DNA of 47,290 bases. It comes from Chloroflexota bacterium. GTDB lineage: Bacteria > Chloroflexota > Limnocylindria > Limnocylindrales > CSP1-4. The notes below the pieces were generated by a model. That model was given only the letters and a program-made list of their open reading frames with translations. It did no database searches and was not told the origin of the DNA. The stretch spans positions 1 through 47,290 of the forward strand of contig JAHBUZ010000028.1 in NCBI GenBank assembly GCA_019637815.1. Reading direction: 5' to 3'. Positions within the stretch are counted from its first letter, which is position 1. The number at the start of each line of letters is the position of its first letter. This document shows, in pieces, positions 23,874 through 33,429 of the stretch. A program made the position numbers and the translations under genes.

Positions 23874-26800
23874 ATGGAACGTCCCTGGGAGGATCCGCAA
23901 CTCACCGGCATTGGTCGTGTCCGGATGCACAGCGTGCCCCATGCTGACCGCCTCGATCTCGACGGCACCTGGCGCTTCCAGTTCCTGAGCCACCCCGATG
24001 TGACCCCCGGCGACACGTGGCGCGACATCACCGTCCCGGGCGTCTGGACGATGCAGGACACGGACGACGCGCCGCACTACACGAACGTGCGGATGCCCTT
24101 CCCGGAGCTGCCGCCCCACGTGCCGACGCCCAACGCCACCGGTGTCCACGAGCGTGACTTCCGATTGCCACGCGGCTGGAAGGGTCGTCGAGTGGTGCTC
24201 CACGTGGGTGCCGCGGAGAGCGTCCTGCTCGTGGAGCTGAACGGCGAGCGGGTGGGCATCGGCACCGACTCCCACCTCGCGTCCGAGTTCGACATCACCC
24301 GCTTCCTCCGACCGGGCGACAACACCCTGCGTCTGACGGTCATCAAGTGGTCCGCGGCGTCCTTCGTGGAGGACCAGGACCAGTGGTGGCACGGCGGCAT
24401 CACGCGCTCGGTGTCCCTGTACGCGACGCCACTCACGTACCTCGCGGACATCCGCGCGGACGCGGGGCTCGATGACGACCTGCGGACGGGCACGCTCGAC
24501 CTGCGCACGATCGTGGACCTGGGCCCGATCGCGGTGCCCGGCTGGACCGTGGACGTCCACCTGGCCGGACACGGGCTGGACCTGCGGCACACGATGGCCG
24601 TGGCGGCACCCTCGGCGGCGCCCGCCGCACCCATGACCCCTGATGACCACGCGCTCATGTGGCGCATGGGCGCGGGGGAGCCGCTCGACGCCGCTGACCG
24701 CGCCCGCGCGGCCGAGCTGCAGGCCCGGGTCGTGCCACCGCTCGATGGGCTCGCCCGCTGGACGACGCGCATCCCGGCCGTGCTCTCCTGGTCCGCGGAG
24801 CTGCCTCGACTGTACGACCTGTCGCTCGCGCTCCGGGATCCGAACGGCCAGGTGGTCGAAGAGACGGCCATCCGCATCGGCTTCCGGCGGGTGGAGATCG
24901 TGGGCCTCGACCTGCTCATCAACGGGCAGGCGGTGCTGCTCCACGGCGTGAACCGCCACGACGTCGACCCACGCACGGGGCGCACCGTGACCCGTGACCA
25001 GATGCGCGCCGATCTGGTGCTCATGAAGCGCTTCGGGTTCGATGCCGTGCGCACCTCGCACTACCCCAACGACCCCGCGTTCCTGGAGCTCACCGACGAG
25101 CTGGGCATGTACGTCATCGCGGAGGCGGACATCGAGTCGCACGCGTTCTGGGGCACGCTCTGTGACGATCCGCGCTATCTCGCGACGTGGGTGGAGCGCG
25201 TGGCCCGCATGGCACAGCGCGACAAGGACCATCCGAGCGTCATCGCGTGGTCCCTCGGCAACGAATCGGGCTACGGTGCCAACCACGACGCGGCCGCGGG
25301 CTGGCTCCGTCGATACGACCCGTCACGCCCGCTCCATTACGAGGGCGCCATCCGCTTCGACTGGTCGAGCGACCAGACGGTGAGCGACCTCGCGTGTCCC
25401 ATGTATCCGCCCATCGAGGCGATCGTGGCGCACGCCCGCTCGGACCGGCAGCGTCACCCCCTCATCATGTGCGAGTACTCGCATGCGATGGGCAACAGCA
25501 ACGGCACCCTCGCGGAGTACTGGGAGGCCATCGAGTCGACGCCCGGCCTCCAGGGCGGCTTCATCTGGGAGTGGCGCGATCACGCGCTCGAGCAGACCCT
25601 GCCGGACGGCACGACCCGCTGGGCGTATGGCGGCGACTTCGGGGACGAGCCGAACGACGGCGACTTCTGCACCGACGGGCTGACCTGGCCCGACCGCACC
25701 CCCAAGCCCGCGCTCTGGGAGCACCACGCGCTCGCGACGCCGGTGCGCATCGCGCTCGGCGGCGCGGCGCGCGTCCACGAAGGGATCCTGGAGCTGGAGC
25801 ACCTGCGCTGGTTCCGCGACAGCAGCTGGCTCGCGGTCCGCTGGTCGGTGACACGTGACGGCGTGGAGCTGGGGAATGGCGATGCGGTGATGCCCTGGAT
25901 GGCACCCGGTGCGACCGGCACGCTGCTCCTGCCGGCGTCCGCGATCGTGCCCGACGACGACGCCCCGGGTGAGCGGTGGCTGACCCTCTCGTTCGTGACC
26001 GCGGCGGACGAACCGTGGGCACCCGCCGGTCACGAGGTCGGCTGGGCACAGGTCCGGCTGCCGGGGGCACCCGCGCCGATGCCCGAGGCTGCGCCGGATC
26101 CGTCCGGCCTCGATGACGTCACGCTCGACGACGAGGGCCAGCTGAGCCACCCCGCCCTCGTCGGGTCGCCCGACATCAGCCTCTGGCGCGCCCCGACGGA
26201 CAACGACCGCATCGGGGGCATGGCCGCGGCATGGCAGGCACAGGGGCTCGACCGGCTCGAGCGACGACTGGCCGCGGTGACCCGCGAGGACGACGCGTGG
26301 CTGGTGGCCGCGGACCTGGTGACCGGCATGGGCATCGTGGTGCGCCACGAGCGACGCATCCGACCGACCGCGGATGGCGGCCTGCTCGTGGACGAGCACG
26401 TGGTCGTGCCCGATGACATCCCGGATGCGCCACGCGTGGGGACGGCCCTGACGCTCGCGGAAGGCCCGGACCGGGTCACGTGGTTCGGTGCCGGCCCCCA
26501 CGAGACCTACCCGGACCGGGCGCTCGCGCGGATCGGGCGGCACCAGGCGGCGATCGCGGACCTTGCCGTGCCCTACATCTGGCCCCAGGAGAACGGTGGC
26601 CGCGCGGAGGTCCGCTGGCTGGAGCTGACCGACCGCCGGGGGGCGGGCTGGCGGCTGATGCTCGACCGGCCTCGCCAGGTGTCCGTGCTCCAGGTGCGGC
26701 CGGAAGCGCTCGCCGCCGCGGACCACCAAGAGGAGCTGCGACCGCTGGCCACGCCCATCGTCCATCTCGATGCTGTGCATCGTGGGCTGGGCACCGCCAG

Positions 26801-26918
26801 CTGTGGGCCGGACACGCTGCCGGGCTACCGCATCCGGCCGGGCAGCCATCGCTGGTCGTGGTCGATCACGCCCCTCCGACCGACGACGCGTCGACGGAAG
26901 GCATCGGCGAACCGCTGA
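23874..26918 (+). CDS. lacZ: Beta-galactosidase, LacZ-type GH2, full length
   Basis: 1014 aa against 1023 for the E. coli enzyme, with the same domain order: jelly-roll sugar-binding domain opening LDGTWRFQFL, Ig-like domain, TIM barrel, and the C-terminal Bgal_small_N domain (DISLWRAPTDND...). The acid/base is Glu464 in SLGNESGYG and the nucleophile is Glu534 in MCEYSHAMGNS. HYPNDP, EADIESH and QGGFIWEWRDH are also typical. It hydrolyses lactose and other beta-galactosides in the cytoplasm (no signal peptide). No lactose permease or regulator is adjacent. The ATG was chosen because the family start (WEDPQLTGIGRV) follows and a TACACT box is placed for a leaderless transcript. Its 3' end overlaps the convergent secreted-protein gene by 53 bases. 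Confidence 0.95.
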   Translation: MERPWEDPQLTGIGRVRMHSVPHADRLDLDGTWRFQFLSHPDVTPGDTWRDITVPGVWTMQDTDDAPHYTNVRMPFPELPPHVPTPNATGVHERDFRLPRGWKGRRVVLHVGAAESVLLVELNGERVGIGTDSHLASEFDITRFLRPGDNTLRLTVIKWSAASFVEDQDQWWHGGITRSVSLYATPLTYLADIRADAGLDDDLRTGTLDLRTIVDLGPIAVPGWTVDVHLAGHGLDLRHTMAVAAPSAAPAAPMTPDDHALMWRMGAGEPLDAADRARAAELQARVVPPLDGLARWTTRIPAVLSWSAELPRLYDLSLALRDPNGQVVEETAIRIGFRRVEIVGLDLLINGQAVLLHGVNRHDVDPRTGRTVTRDQMRADLVLMKRFGFDAVRTSHYPNDPAFLELTDELGMYVIAEADIESHAFWGTLCDDPRYLATWVERVARMAQRDKDHPSVIAWSLGNESGYGANHDAAAGWLRRYDPSRPLHYEGAIRFDWSSDQTVSDLACPMYPPIEAIVAHARSDRQRHPLIMCEYSHAMGNSNGTLAEYWEAIESTPGLQGGFIWEWRDHALEQTLPDGTTRWAYGGDFGDEPNDGDFCTDGLTWPDRTPKPALWEHHALATPVRIALGGAARVHEGILELEHLRWFRDSSWLAVRWSVTRDGVELGNGDAVMPWMAPGATGTLLLPASAIVPDDDAPGERWLTLSFVTAADEPWAPAGHEVGWAQVRLPGAPAPMPEAAPDPSGLDDVTLDDEGQLSHPALVGSPDISLWRAPTDNDRIGGMAAAWQAQGLDRLERRLAAVTREDDAWLVAADLVTGMGIVVRHERRIRPTADGGLLVDEHVVVPDDIPDAPRVGTALTLAEGPDRVTWFGAGPHETYPDRALARIGRHQAAIADLAVPYIWPQENGGRAEVRWLELTDRRGAGWRLMLDRPRQVSVLQVRPEALAAADHQEELRPLATPIVHLDAVHRGLGTASCGPDTLPGYRIRPGSHRWSWSITPLRPTTRRRKASANR

Positions 26919-27429
26919 CGGAGGGCGCGGGCGAGGCATCGACCGTCATCGGCGCCCGGCTGTCGAACGAGGCCTCGAGGTCGATGGTGCGGCTGCCCGC
27001 CCCGTCCTCGAGCCCGGCACATGCGATGTCACCCGCGACACCCGGTCCCTCGATGGGCCGGAGCACCACCCGGCAGCGGGAGCGGAGGAAGTCCGCGAAG
27101 TAGTCGGGTTCCATGATGGAGGTGCCGGGCAGGCCGACCGCCACGAAGGCGCCAGTCAGCTCGTCGCCCGCCATCTCGAGCGTCACCACGAGGGTGTGTC
27201 GCGACGCATCGATGTAGCGCAGCTCGTAGGTCCCCTCGTCGTCGGGCGTCGCGGTGCCGGGCTCGAGCGGCAGCACCAGCTGGGTCGCGACATCCCCGCT
27301 GGTCCGGATGCGGGCGACCGGCCCGGCCATCGGGCTGGGTGTCGTGTCCTGTGCCCCTGCGGGAGCGGCGGGCACGATCATGATCGAGGCGAGGACGAGC
27401 AGGCGGAGACCGCCCAGGGAGCGCGGCAC
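26866..27429 (-). CDS. Small secreted protein of unknown function
   Basis: 187 aa from a GTG start preceded by GGAGGGATCCCC. Signal peptide: Arg n-region, then LRLLVLASIMIVPAAPAGAQ with cleavage after GAQ or nearby. The mature part has a beta-rich domain (GTYELRYIDASRHTLVVTLE) that alternates with two Cys (SRCRVV, IACAGL). It ends in a Ser/Pro/Ala tail (about 160-187). I do not recognise a family. The 3' end lies inside the lacZ 3' end in antisense; this overlap and the low-complexity tail make the exact C-terminus worth noting. Confidence 0.68.
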   Translation of the reverse strand: MPRSLGGLRLLVLASIMIVPAAPAGAQDTTPSPMAGPVARIRTSGDVATQLVLPLEPGTATPDDEGTYELRYIDASRHTLVVTLEMAGDELTGAFVAVGLPGTSIMEPDYFADFLRSRCRVVLRPIEGPGVAGDIACAGLEDGAGSRTIDLEASFDSRAPMTVDASPAPSVSGSPMPSVDASSVGGA

Positions 27430-27549
27430 GGGGATCCCTCCGGGATGGTGCGTGGGTTCGGATGCGCCCACGATGCGCCGGCGAGCGGCACACACGGAAG
27501 GGACACGCGCCGTGACCGTGGTGCGACGGGTGACGTAGCCCGTCGTCCG

Positions 27550-29196
27550 TCAGGGGGCCGGGACGCCGTTCGCGGCCGGCCCCTGCCCGCTCGATGACCC
27601 GGCCGGACTCGGCGAGCCCGATGGCGTCGGGGATCCGTCCGCCACCGGTGATCCGTCCGGCAGGGGTGACGCGTCCGTGCCCGGCACGTCTGGGCTGTGC
27701 TCGAGCGCGCCCAGGTCCGGGGCGATGCCCTGGGCCTCGTCCGTGACGCCCGGCACGACCGTGCCCGCGTCGATAGCCGGCGAGTCCGGCGCCAGGCGCA
27801 GGTCGCGTGCCCTGCGGTCGACGAACCGCGGCGCCACGGCCATGGCACCCTCGAGCCCGTCCGGCGCACCCAGCCACCGTGCCAGACGCCCCAGGTCATC
27901 GGTCGCGCCGTGGCCGGACATGTAGCCGAGCGGTCCGATGTCGTTCCAGAGCAGCACGTGGTCCAAGGTCACCCCGGCACCGCGACCCCGATGCACGATG
28001 AGCGGCGCTCCCTCGTTCGCCTGCACCAGGAGGCTGTTCGTGATCCGCGCGCCCCGGATGGAGCCGGCGAACCGTGACTCGTCCGAGCCGATGAGGATCG
28101 CGTACTCATCGAGGTCCGCGAGCGTGACGTTGGCGATGAGCATCCGCGTGCCGCAGCGCAGGATCACGCCTCGCGCGCGTCCGGCGGTCGCGCCACCCCA
28201 GGCGATGTTGCGGACGAAGACGTTGTCCCGACAGCGCGCCCGATCGATGGTGCCGGTCTCCAGGACGTTCTCGTTGTCCCACGCGATGTTGTCCGAGATG
28301 GTGACGCCCGATGCCGCGAAGATCTCGAAGGCGCTGCCATCCCAGCCATAGTCGGGTGATGGCGCCCGGTTGCCCCAGACCAGGTTCTGCGTGACCAGCA
28401 CGGGCCCGGTGGTCTTGGCGAGGCTCACACCGCTCGCGCCGTAGTCGTCGTCGGATGCCTCCTGACGGGGCGTCGAGCGGATGAGCCGGTCGTTGTCGTG
28501 GATGCGCGAGCCGGAGATGACCACGTTGGCGCCGTCGCCGTTGACCTCCACCCCGGTACGGTTGCCGTCCAGCTCGCTGTCGCGGAGCGTGACGTCACGC
28601 GTGTCCTGGAGCAGCGCGCCGTAGCCATCGTTGCCGGTCAGGCGGAGTCGCTCGAGGACCAGGGGTCCCGTCGGCCGACCCTCCACGAGCACACCCGCAC
28701 TGCGGCTGCCGCTGGAGCCGGTCACGGTGAGGTCGCGGATCACCAGCCAGCCGGCACGACGACGGATGCGGAGGGTGTCCCGGCGTCCGTCCAGGGTGCC
28801 ATCGACGATGGTCTCGGCCGTGCCCATGCCGGCGATCGTGATGGGCAGCCCGCGCCGTCCCGCGGCCCGGATGTCCGCGCCCGCATGACGACCGCGCCCC
28901 AGCTGGATGGTGTCACCGGGCGCCGCCCCGACGAGGGCGCGTGCCAGGGTACGAAGGGGTCGACGGCGTGTGCCGGATGCCCGGTCGGACCCGGCCGTGT
29001 CGACCCACCACGTCCGACCCGTGCTCGGTGTCGGCGTCGGTGCGGGTGAGACACCGGGGACCGCCAGGGAGCCAGCCGGCGTCGGCGTCGGCGTCGGTCC
29101 GATCGATGGCACGGCGGTGCTCTCGGCCGCTCCGACGGGCAGGGAGAGCACGATCAGCAGCATCGCTGCCAATGGTGCCGTGATGCGCCGGGTCAC
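27550..29196 (-). CDS. Secreted right-handed parallel beta-helix protein
   Basis: 548 aa. Signal peptide (RRITAPLAAMLLIVLSLPVGAA), then a Pro-Thr linker (about 35-60), then a DUF1565-like opening WWVDTAGSDRASGTRRRPLRT. Beta-helix rungs with repeated VxxxxLxxxGN patterns follow to about residue 500 and include two Asn-rich turn ladders. The end VAPRFVDRRARDLRLAPDSPAIDAG is the choice-of-anchor-Q pattern. The tail is Ser/Pro/Gly rich. The family includes polysaccharide lyases and adhesin-like passengers; no catalytic set is recognised. The gap to the upstream GH25 gene is 18 bases, so both probably form an operon of cell-surface proteins. Confidence 0.83.
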   Translation of the reverse strand: MTRRITAPLAAMLLIVLSLPVGAAESTAVPSIGPTPTPTPAGSLAVPGVSPAPTPTPSTGRTWWVDTAGSDRASGTRRRPLRTLARALVGAAPGDTIQLGRGRHAGADIRAAGRRGLPITIAGMGTAETIVDGTLDGRRDTLRIRRRAGWLVIRDLTVTGSSGSRSAGVLVEGRPTGPLVLERLRLTGNDGYGALLQDTRDVTLRDSELDGNRTGVEVNGDGANVVISGSRIHDNDRLIRSTPRQEASDDDYGASGVSLAKTTGPVLVTQNLVWGNRAPSPDYGWDGSAFEIFAASGVTISDNIAWDNENVLETGTIDRARCRDNVFVRNIAWGGATAGRARGVILRCGTRMLIANVTLADLDEYAILIGSDESRFAGSIRGARITNSLLVQANEGAPLIVHRGRGAGVTLDHVLLWNDIGPLGYMSGHGATDDLGRLARWLGAPDGLEGAMAVAPRFVDRRARDLRLAPDSPAIDAGTVVPGVTDEAQGIAPDLGALEHSPDVPGTDASPLPDGSPVADGSPTPSGSPSPAGSSSGQGPAANGVPAP

Positions 29197-29214
29197 CAGC
29201 GGGTCACGGACGCG

Positions 29215-31554
29215 TCATGGGCGGGTCACCACGAAGGCATCGAGCTCCACCCGACCCGCGGCCCGCCCTGACCGCTGGACGAGCCGCACCTCCAGCTGAT
29301 GGCTCCCGGAGGCGAGGTGTCGGGCGAACACCACCCGGCGAGCCGTCGCTGCCCACGATCGCAGGTCCACGGTCGCGATGGTCCGTCCGTCGATCGAGAT
29401 GCGCACGCGACCGCGGTCCGGGCCGGTGGCCATGACGAGCGCCACCTGGTCACCCGTGAACCGGTAGCGCACCCAGCTCCCTGCCCGGTTCGCTGCACGG
29501 ACCGAGCCGCCCACCGCGGCCGCGCGGGCACGACGCGTCCAGCCGGACGACCAGCGGATCGTGCCGCTCGGGACCGCGTCCACCACCCGGAGCGTGCGGA
29601 CCTGGCTCGTGCTGGCCAGGTCGACGCCCTGTCGGTCGCGGACGAGGAGCCGTGCGCGACATCGACCACCCGGCTCCACGGGCGCGCGATGGGTGCCACC
29701 GACCGAGACCCGACCCGCGAGCGGCACGTGCAGCACCGATGCCGATCGGCACCGGTCGAGCGTCAGGCGTGCGCTGGCGCCCTCGGCCACCCGGCCATCG
29801 ACGGACCAGTCGACCGCGAGCGGGACGGTGCCGCCGCGAGCACCGAGGGTGCCTGCGGTCCGGACCCGCAGGGCGGGCGTCCCCGCGGCGACCTGCTGGG
29901 GATGCTCGTCGTGACCGTCGTCATCGGGCGTGTCCGGGTCCGGGATGACCGGCAGGTCGGGTGCGTCCGTGGGTGCCGGCGTGGGCGTCGGCGTCGGGGT
30001 GGGGGTCGGCGCTGGCGTCGGACTCGGCGTGGGTGTGGGTGCTGGGGTCGGCGTTGGTGCCGGCGTCGGTGTCGGTGTCGGACTCGGCGCGGGGGTCGGC
30101 GTCGGCGGCGGCTCGGGTGTCGAGGTCGGTGTCGGCTGGGGGTCGGGCTCCGTGGTCGGTCCGCTGCTGGGCGACGCTGTCGCCTCGGGGGTCGCCGATG
30201 GCGGGGTCGTCGGCGGCGCGTCCTCGATCAGCTCGATGGTGTCGACATGGATCATGCCCCGGGTCTTGCGCGCGTCGCGGCCCTGGACCCGCACCTCCCG
30301 CAGGCCGGCTGGCCCGGTGAGCGTGACGCTCCCTGCCTGGCCGCGTGGCGTCCAGGTGCTCCAGGCGCCCCCGTCCTGCGAGATGCGCAGATCCACCCCG
30401 TCCACGCCCTGGAGCTCGAGCGTGACCTCCCGCGTGGTCGTCGTCGCGGCATCCCCGGCGATGACCATACGGCGCGATCGCAGCCGCTCGACGTCCGCAT
30501 CGGTCCCCGCCGCGACGTTGCCATCGACCTTGTCCGGGCGGTCGGGCAACTGCATCGCACCGGTCTGCCAGAGCGTCCAGCTGGTCCAGCCGGCCGGCAT
30601 CAGTGGCGTGCTGCACCCCCAGCAGGCGACCCACAGTGGATGCCCACCGAACGAGGTGTCGTTCCCGGTCACCTGGTTCCACATGTGCCGCGAGGTGTAG
30701 ATCATGGCGATGCGGCCGGTCCGGACATAGATCCGGTCGACCAGCGCGCGGAGCTGCTCGCGGACATAGGCACGATCGGCCTGGCCGAAGGACGAGAGAC
30801 ACTCCACGTCCACCACCGGCGGCAGCGTGTCATCGATACCGCCCGCGGCCAGCATCTGGTCCACGAACCAGTCCGCCTGGGCCACGCCGTCCTTGCGGTA
30901 GTCGTAGAAGTGGTAGTTCCCCACGGCGATCTTCGCCTTCCGGGCCGCGTCCAGGTGACGCACGTACCACGCGTCGAGGATCGTGGTGCCCTGGGTGGCC
31001 TTCGTGATGACGAAACGGATCCCTGCCGCCTTCGCCGCGTTGATGTCCACCTTGCCCTGGTGCGTGCTGATGTCGATGCCAGGCGGCCGATACGGCGTCG
31101 GCGTTGGCTTGGGTGTGGGTGTCGGGGTGGGCTTGGGGGTCGGCGTCGGCGTCGGTACGGGTGTCGGCGTCGGGGTCGGCGTGGGCTCCGGCGTGGCCGT
31201 CGGTCCCGGGGTCGGGCTGGGCTCCGCGGTCGGCTCGGGCTCCGGGGTGGGCTCGGCGCTCGGCGTCGGCTCGGGCTCCGGGGTCGGTTCCGGTGTCGGC
31301 GTGGGCTCCGGCGTGGGTACCGGCGTCGGCTTGGGCGTTGGCTTCGGGGTCGGCTTGGGCGTCGGGGTGGGGTAGCAGCCGAGCGGCGCCGGGGCTCCCG
31401 CGGACATCCCTTCCTGGACACCGATGTCCCTGGTCGCGGCGCCGCCGCCGGGGGTCGTCCACACGCCCGAGACCGCGATCGCGAGCACGATGATCGACAC
31501 CGGGATCCACACACGGACCCCGACACCATCGACCCCACGTCGTCGATGTGACAC
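29215..31554 (-). CDS. Secreted GH25 muramidase with two Pro-Thr linkers and C-terminal beta-sandwich domain
   Basis: 779 aa from GTG 31554, chosen for the GGAGGGACCGGC site just before it. A TM/signal segment ([16 protein letters not shown]) is followed by a long PTP/KPTP/EPTP linker (about 60-155). The GH25 lysozyme domain comes next: [14 protein letters not shown] around 158, YHFYDY, then the catalytic Asp-x-Glu in PPVVDVEC around 246, and WTLWQTG near 345. GH25 enzymes cut the MurNAc-GlcNAc bond of peptidoglycan. A further beta domain (about 375-440), a second Pro-Thr linker (about 455-530) and a C-terminal domain (about 670-779) related to the end of the 44.6-47.3 kb protein follow. It is probably a wall-remodelling or wall-attached enzyme. 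Confidence 0.87.
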   Translation of the reverse strand: MSHRRRGVDGVGVRVWIPVSIIVLAIAVSGVWTTPGGGAATRDIGVQEGMSAGAPAPLGCYPTPTPKPTPKPTPKPTPVPTPEPTPTPEPTPEPEPTPSAEPTPEPEPTAEPSPTPGPTATPEPTPTPTPTPVPTPTPTPKPTPTPTPKPTPTPYRPPGIDISTHQGKVDINAAKAAGIRFVITKATQGTTILDAWYVRHLDAARKAKIAVGNYHFYDYRKDGVAQADWFVDQMLAAGGIDDTLPPVVDVECLSSFGQADRAYVREQLRALVDRIYVRTGRIAMIYTSRHMWNQVTGNDTSFGGHPLWVACWGCSTPLMPAGWTSWTLWQTGAMQLPDRPDKVDGNVAAGTDADVERLRSRRMVIAGDAATTTTREVTLELQGVDGVDLRISQDGGAWSTWTPRGQAGSVTLTGPAGLREVRVQGRDARKTRGMIHVDTIELIEDAPPTTPPSATPEATASPSSGPTTEPDPQPTPTSTPEPPPTPTPAPSPTPTPTPAPTPTPAPTPTPSPTPAPTPTPTPTPTPAPTDAPDLPVIPDPDTPDDDGHDEHPQQVAAGTPALRVRTAGTLGARGGTVPLAVDWSVDGRVAEGASARLTLDRCRSASVLHVPLAGRVSVGGTHRAPVEPGGRCRARLLVRDRQGVDLASTSQVRTLRVVDAVPSGTIRWSSGWTRRARAAAVGGSVRAANRAGSWVRYRFTGDQVALVMATGPDRGRVRISIDGRTIATVDLRSWAATARRVVFARHLASGSHQLEVRLVQRSGRAAGRVELDAFVVTRP
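29970..30140 (-). repeat. Hexanucleotide-type repeats encoding Pro-Thr linker 2
   Basis: Degenerate copies of GGCGTCGGTGTC/GGGGTCGG on the plus strand encode [13 protein letters not shown] sequence. They are in frame and of the same kind as the repeat at 31087-31372. Confidence 0.75.
31087..31372 (-). repeat. Hexanucleotide-type repeats encoding Pro-Thr linker 1
   Basis: About 290 bases of GGCGTNGGCNTNGG-like repeats encode PTP, KPTP and EPTP units between the membrane segment and the GH25 domain. Recombination between this and the second linker repeat could change linker length or delete the catalytic domain. Confidence 0.75.
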
Positions 31555-31962
31555 GCCGGTCCCTCCTGGATGGGGCTGCGCTGCTGCGCGGCAGGATGAC
31601 ATGGACGCGGCGGGATCGGAGGACCCAGAGGTACGGTCGGCCCTCCTCCCGGCGGGTCACGAGTGCCTGGCGAGCGTGCCAGACGGCCTCGTATCGACCG
31701 CTGACCGGGGATCGACCGCGCGCGTACCGGTCGCTTCCCCGGGACGTACCGGCGTCTGGCCACGGCCATACACGCGCCTGATATGCCACGTACCGCCGAC
31801 CCTGGGAGTGGACGACCGGCGACCTGCGACGGACGACGTACCCCTGCTCGGGACACTCGTCAGCCCACGGATCGGCCGCCCGGACCTGCCCCTGACCCGA
31901 CCAGGGCGCGATCATCGATGACGACCTGGGAACCCTCCATCGCCATCGAAAGGATCCACCCG
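31555..31962. other. Intergenic region with repeated ACGTACC motifs
   Basis: Divergent spacer of 408 bases with no convincing gene. The core GTACC recurs on the plus strand at about 31723, 31745, 31789 and 31837 (ACGTACCGG, ACGTACCGC, ACGTACCCC variants). One reverse copy GGTACGG lies near 31630. The region probably contains promoters for the GH25 and FAD-oxidase genes. AAAGGAT before ATG 31963 is the likely ribosome binding site. Confidence 0.45.
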
Positions 31963-33393
31963 ATGTCCTCCTCGCTGCTGTCCGACCGCCTGTCCGACCC
32001 GCCCGCGCCGACCACGACACACACCACGACCAGCACCGACCCGCGACCCGCCGACCTGATGCGCCGGCTGACCGGCAACGTGCTGCTGCCCGGCGACCCG
32101 ACCTGGGACGAGGCGCGCCTCGGCTGGAGCCGCCGCTGGTCCCCGCAGCCGCTCGCCATCGTGCGTGCCGCGGACACCGCTGATGTCGCGACCACCGTGC
32201 GCTTCGCCCGCGAGACGGACACGCCGCTGACCATCCGGAGCGGCGGCCACAGCCTTGCCGGCCACGGCGGCGCGGACGACGCCATCCTGCTCGACCTCGG
32301 TGGCCTGCGTGGCATGACCATCGACCCCGAGGCGCGCATCGCCCAGGCCGGCCCGGGTCTCACGGGTGGTGCCTACGCGGCCGCCGCACAGGCACATGGT
32401 CTGGCGACGCCCCACGGTGACACCTCGACCGTGGGACTCGGCGGTCTCACGCTGGGGGGCGGCATCGGCTGGCTCGCCCGCGCCTACGGCCTGACCATCG
32501 ACTCGCTGCTCGCCGCCGAGATGGTGACCGCGGACGGGGAGTGCCTGGTGGTGGACGCCGACCATGAGCCGGAGCTGTTCTGGGGCCTCCGGGGCGGTGG
32601 CGGCAACCTGGGCATCGTGACCCGGTTCACGCTGCGGCTGCATGACGTGCAGCGGTTCCTGGGTGGTGTCATCGCGCTGCCCATGACCCGTGCCACGATC
32701 CAGGGCGTGCTCGCGGCCGGTCTGGCCGCACCGGACGGCCTGACGCTCATCCCCACCCTGATGCACCTGCCGCCGCTCCCGTTCGTGGCGGCCGAGCACG
32801 TCGGCATGCCCAGCATGGTCGTGCTGGTCGCCTGGACCGGTGACATCGAGGCGGGCCAGCGTGCCCTCGCACCCATCCGCGCGCTCGCGCCGGCATACGC
32901 GGACATGGTCGCGCCGATGCCCTATCCCGCGATCTACAGCCTGACCGAGCCGGCCACCCAGCCCACCATGGACAGCTCGCGCTCGTCGTTCCTGTCCCAC
33001 CTGGACGACTCGATGGCCGAGGGCCTCATCGAGGGCATGGCCCACGCTCCCTCGCCCGAGTCGATGATCCAGCTCCGGGTCCTGGGTGGCGCGATGGGCC
33101 GCGTGCCCGTCGACGCGACCGCGTTCGCGCATCGCACCCCGCCCTTCATGGCGGTCATCATCTCCACGACCGACGACGCCGCGCGGCTGCCGGCCCACGA
33201 CGCCTGGGTGGGCTCGATGGCCGATGTGATCGCCCCGGCCGGGACGGGCGTGTACGTGAACTTCCTGCACCGGGAAGGGCCGGAGCGCGTTCGCGCGGCA
33301 TATCCCGGCACCACGTACGACCGGCTGGTGGCGCTCAAGCGCCACTGGGACCCGACCAACCTGTTCCGGTGGAACCAGAACATCGCGCCCTGA
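31963..33393 (+). CDS. FAD-linked oxidoreductase, berberine-bridge-enzyme-like
   Basis: 476 aa. The PCMH-type FAD domain has IRSGGHSLAGHGG with His96 as the covalent flavin ligand. The second block, PHGDTSTVGLGGLTLGGGIG, has Thr where the bicovalent family members carry Cys, so a single covalent bond is expected. GGGGNLGIVTRF and the C-terminal BBE motif (YDRLVALKRHWDPTNLFRWNQNI) are intact. Such enzymes oxidise alcohols, sugars or alkaloid-like compounds with oxygen. The substrate is unknown. There is no signal peptide. ATG 31963 was chosen over 31918 for the AAAGGAT site upstream. Confidence 0.88.
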   Translation: MSSSLLSDRLSDPPAPTTTHTTTSTDPRPADLMRRLTGNVLLPGDPTWDEARLGWSRRWSPQPLAIVRAADTADVATTVRFARETDTPLTIRSGGHSLAGHGGADDAILLDLGGLRGMTIDPEARIAQAGPGLTGGAYAAAAQAHGLATPHGDTSTVGLGGLTLGGGIGWLARAYGLTIDSLLAAEMVTADGECLVVDADHEPELFWGLRGGGGNLGIVTRFTLRLHDVQRFLGGVIALPMTRATIQGVLAAGLAAPDGLTLIPTLMHLPPLPFVAAEHVGMPSMVVLVAWTGDIEAGQRALAPIRALAPAYADMVAPMPYPAIYSLTEPATQPTMDSSRSSFLSHLDDSMAEGLIEGMAHAPSPESMIQLRVLGGAMGRVPVDATAFAHRTPPFMAVIISTTDDAARLPAHDAWVGSMADVIAPAGTGVYVNFLHREGPERVRAAYPGTTYDRLVALKRHWDPTNLFRWNQNIAP

Positions 33394-33416
33394 CCCGACC
33401 CGGTCGACCGACGCGG

Positions 33417-33422
33417 TACGCT
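33417..33422 (+). promoter_or_regulatory. -10 box of the GNAT gene, leaderless start
   Basis: TACGCT lies 7 bases before ATG 33430 with no ribosome binding site, the same geometry as before lacZ and the M1 and XRE genes. Confidence 0.5.
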
Positions 33423-33429
33423 GGTGGGC

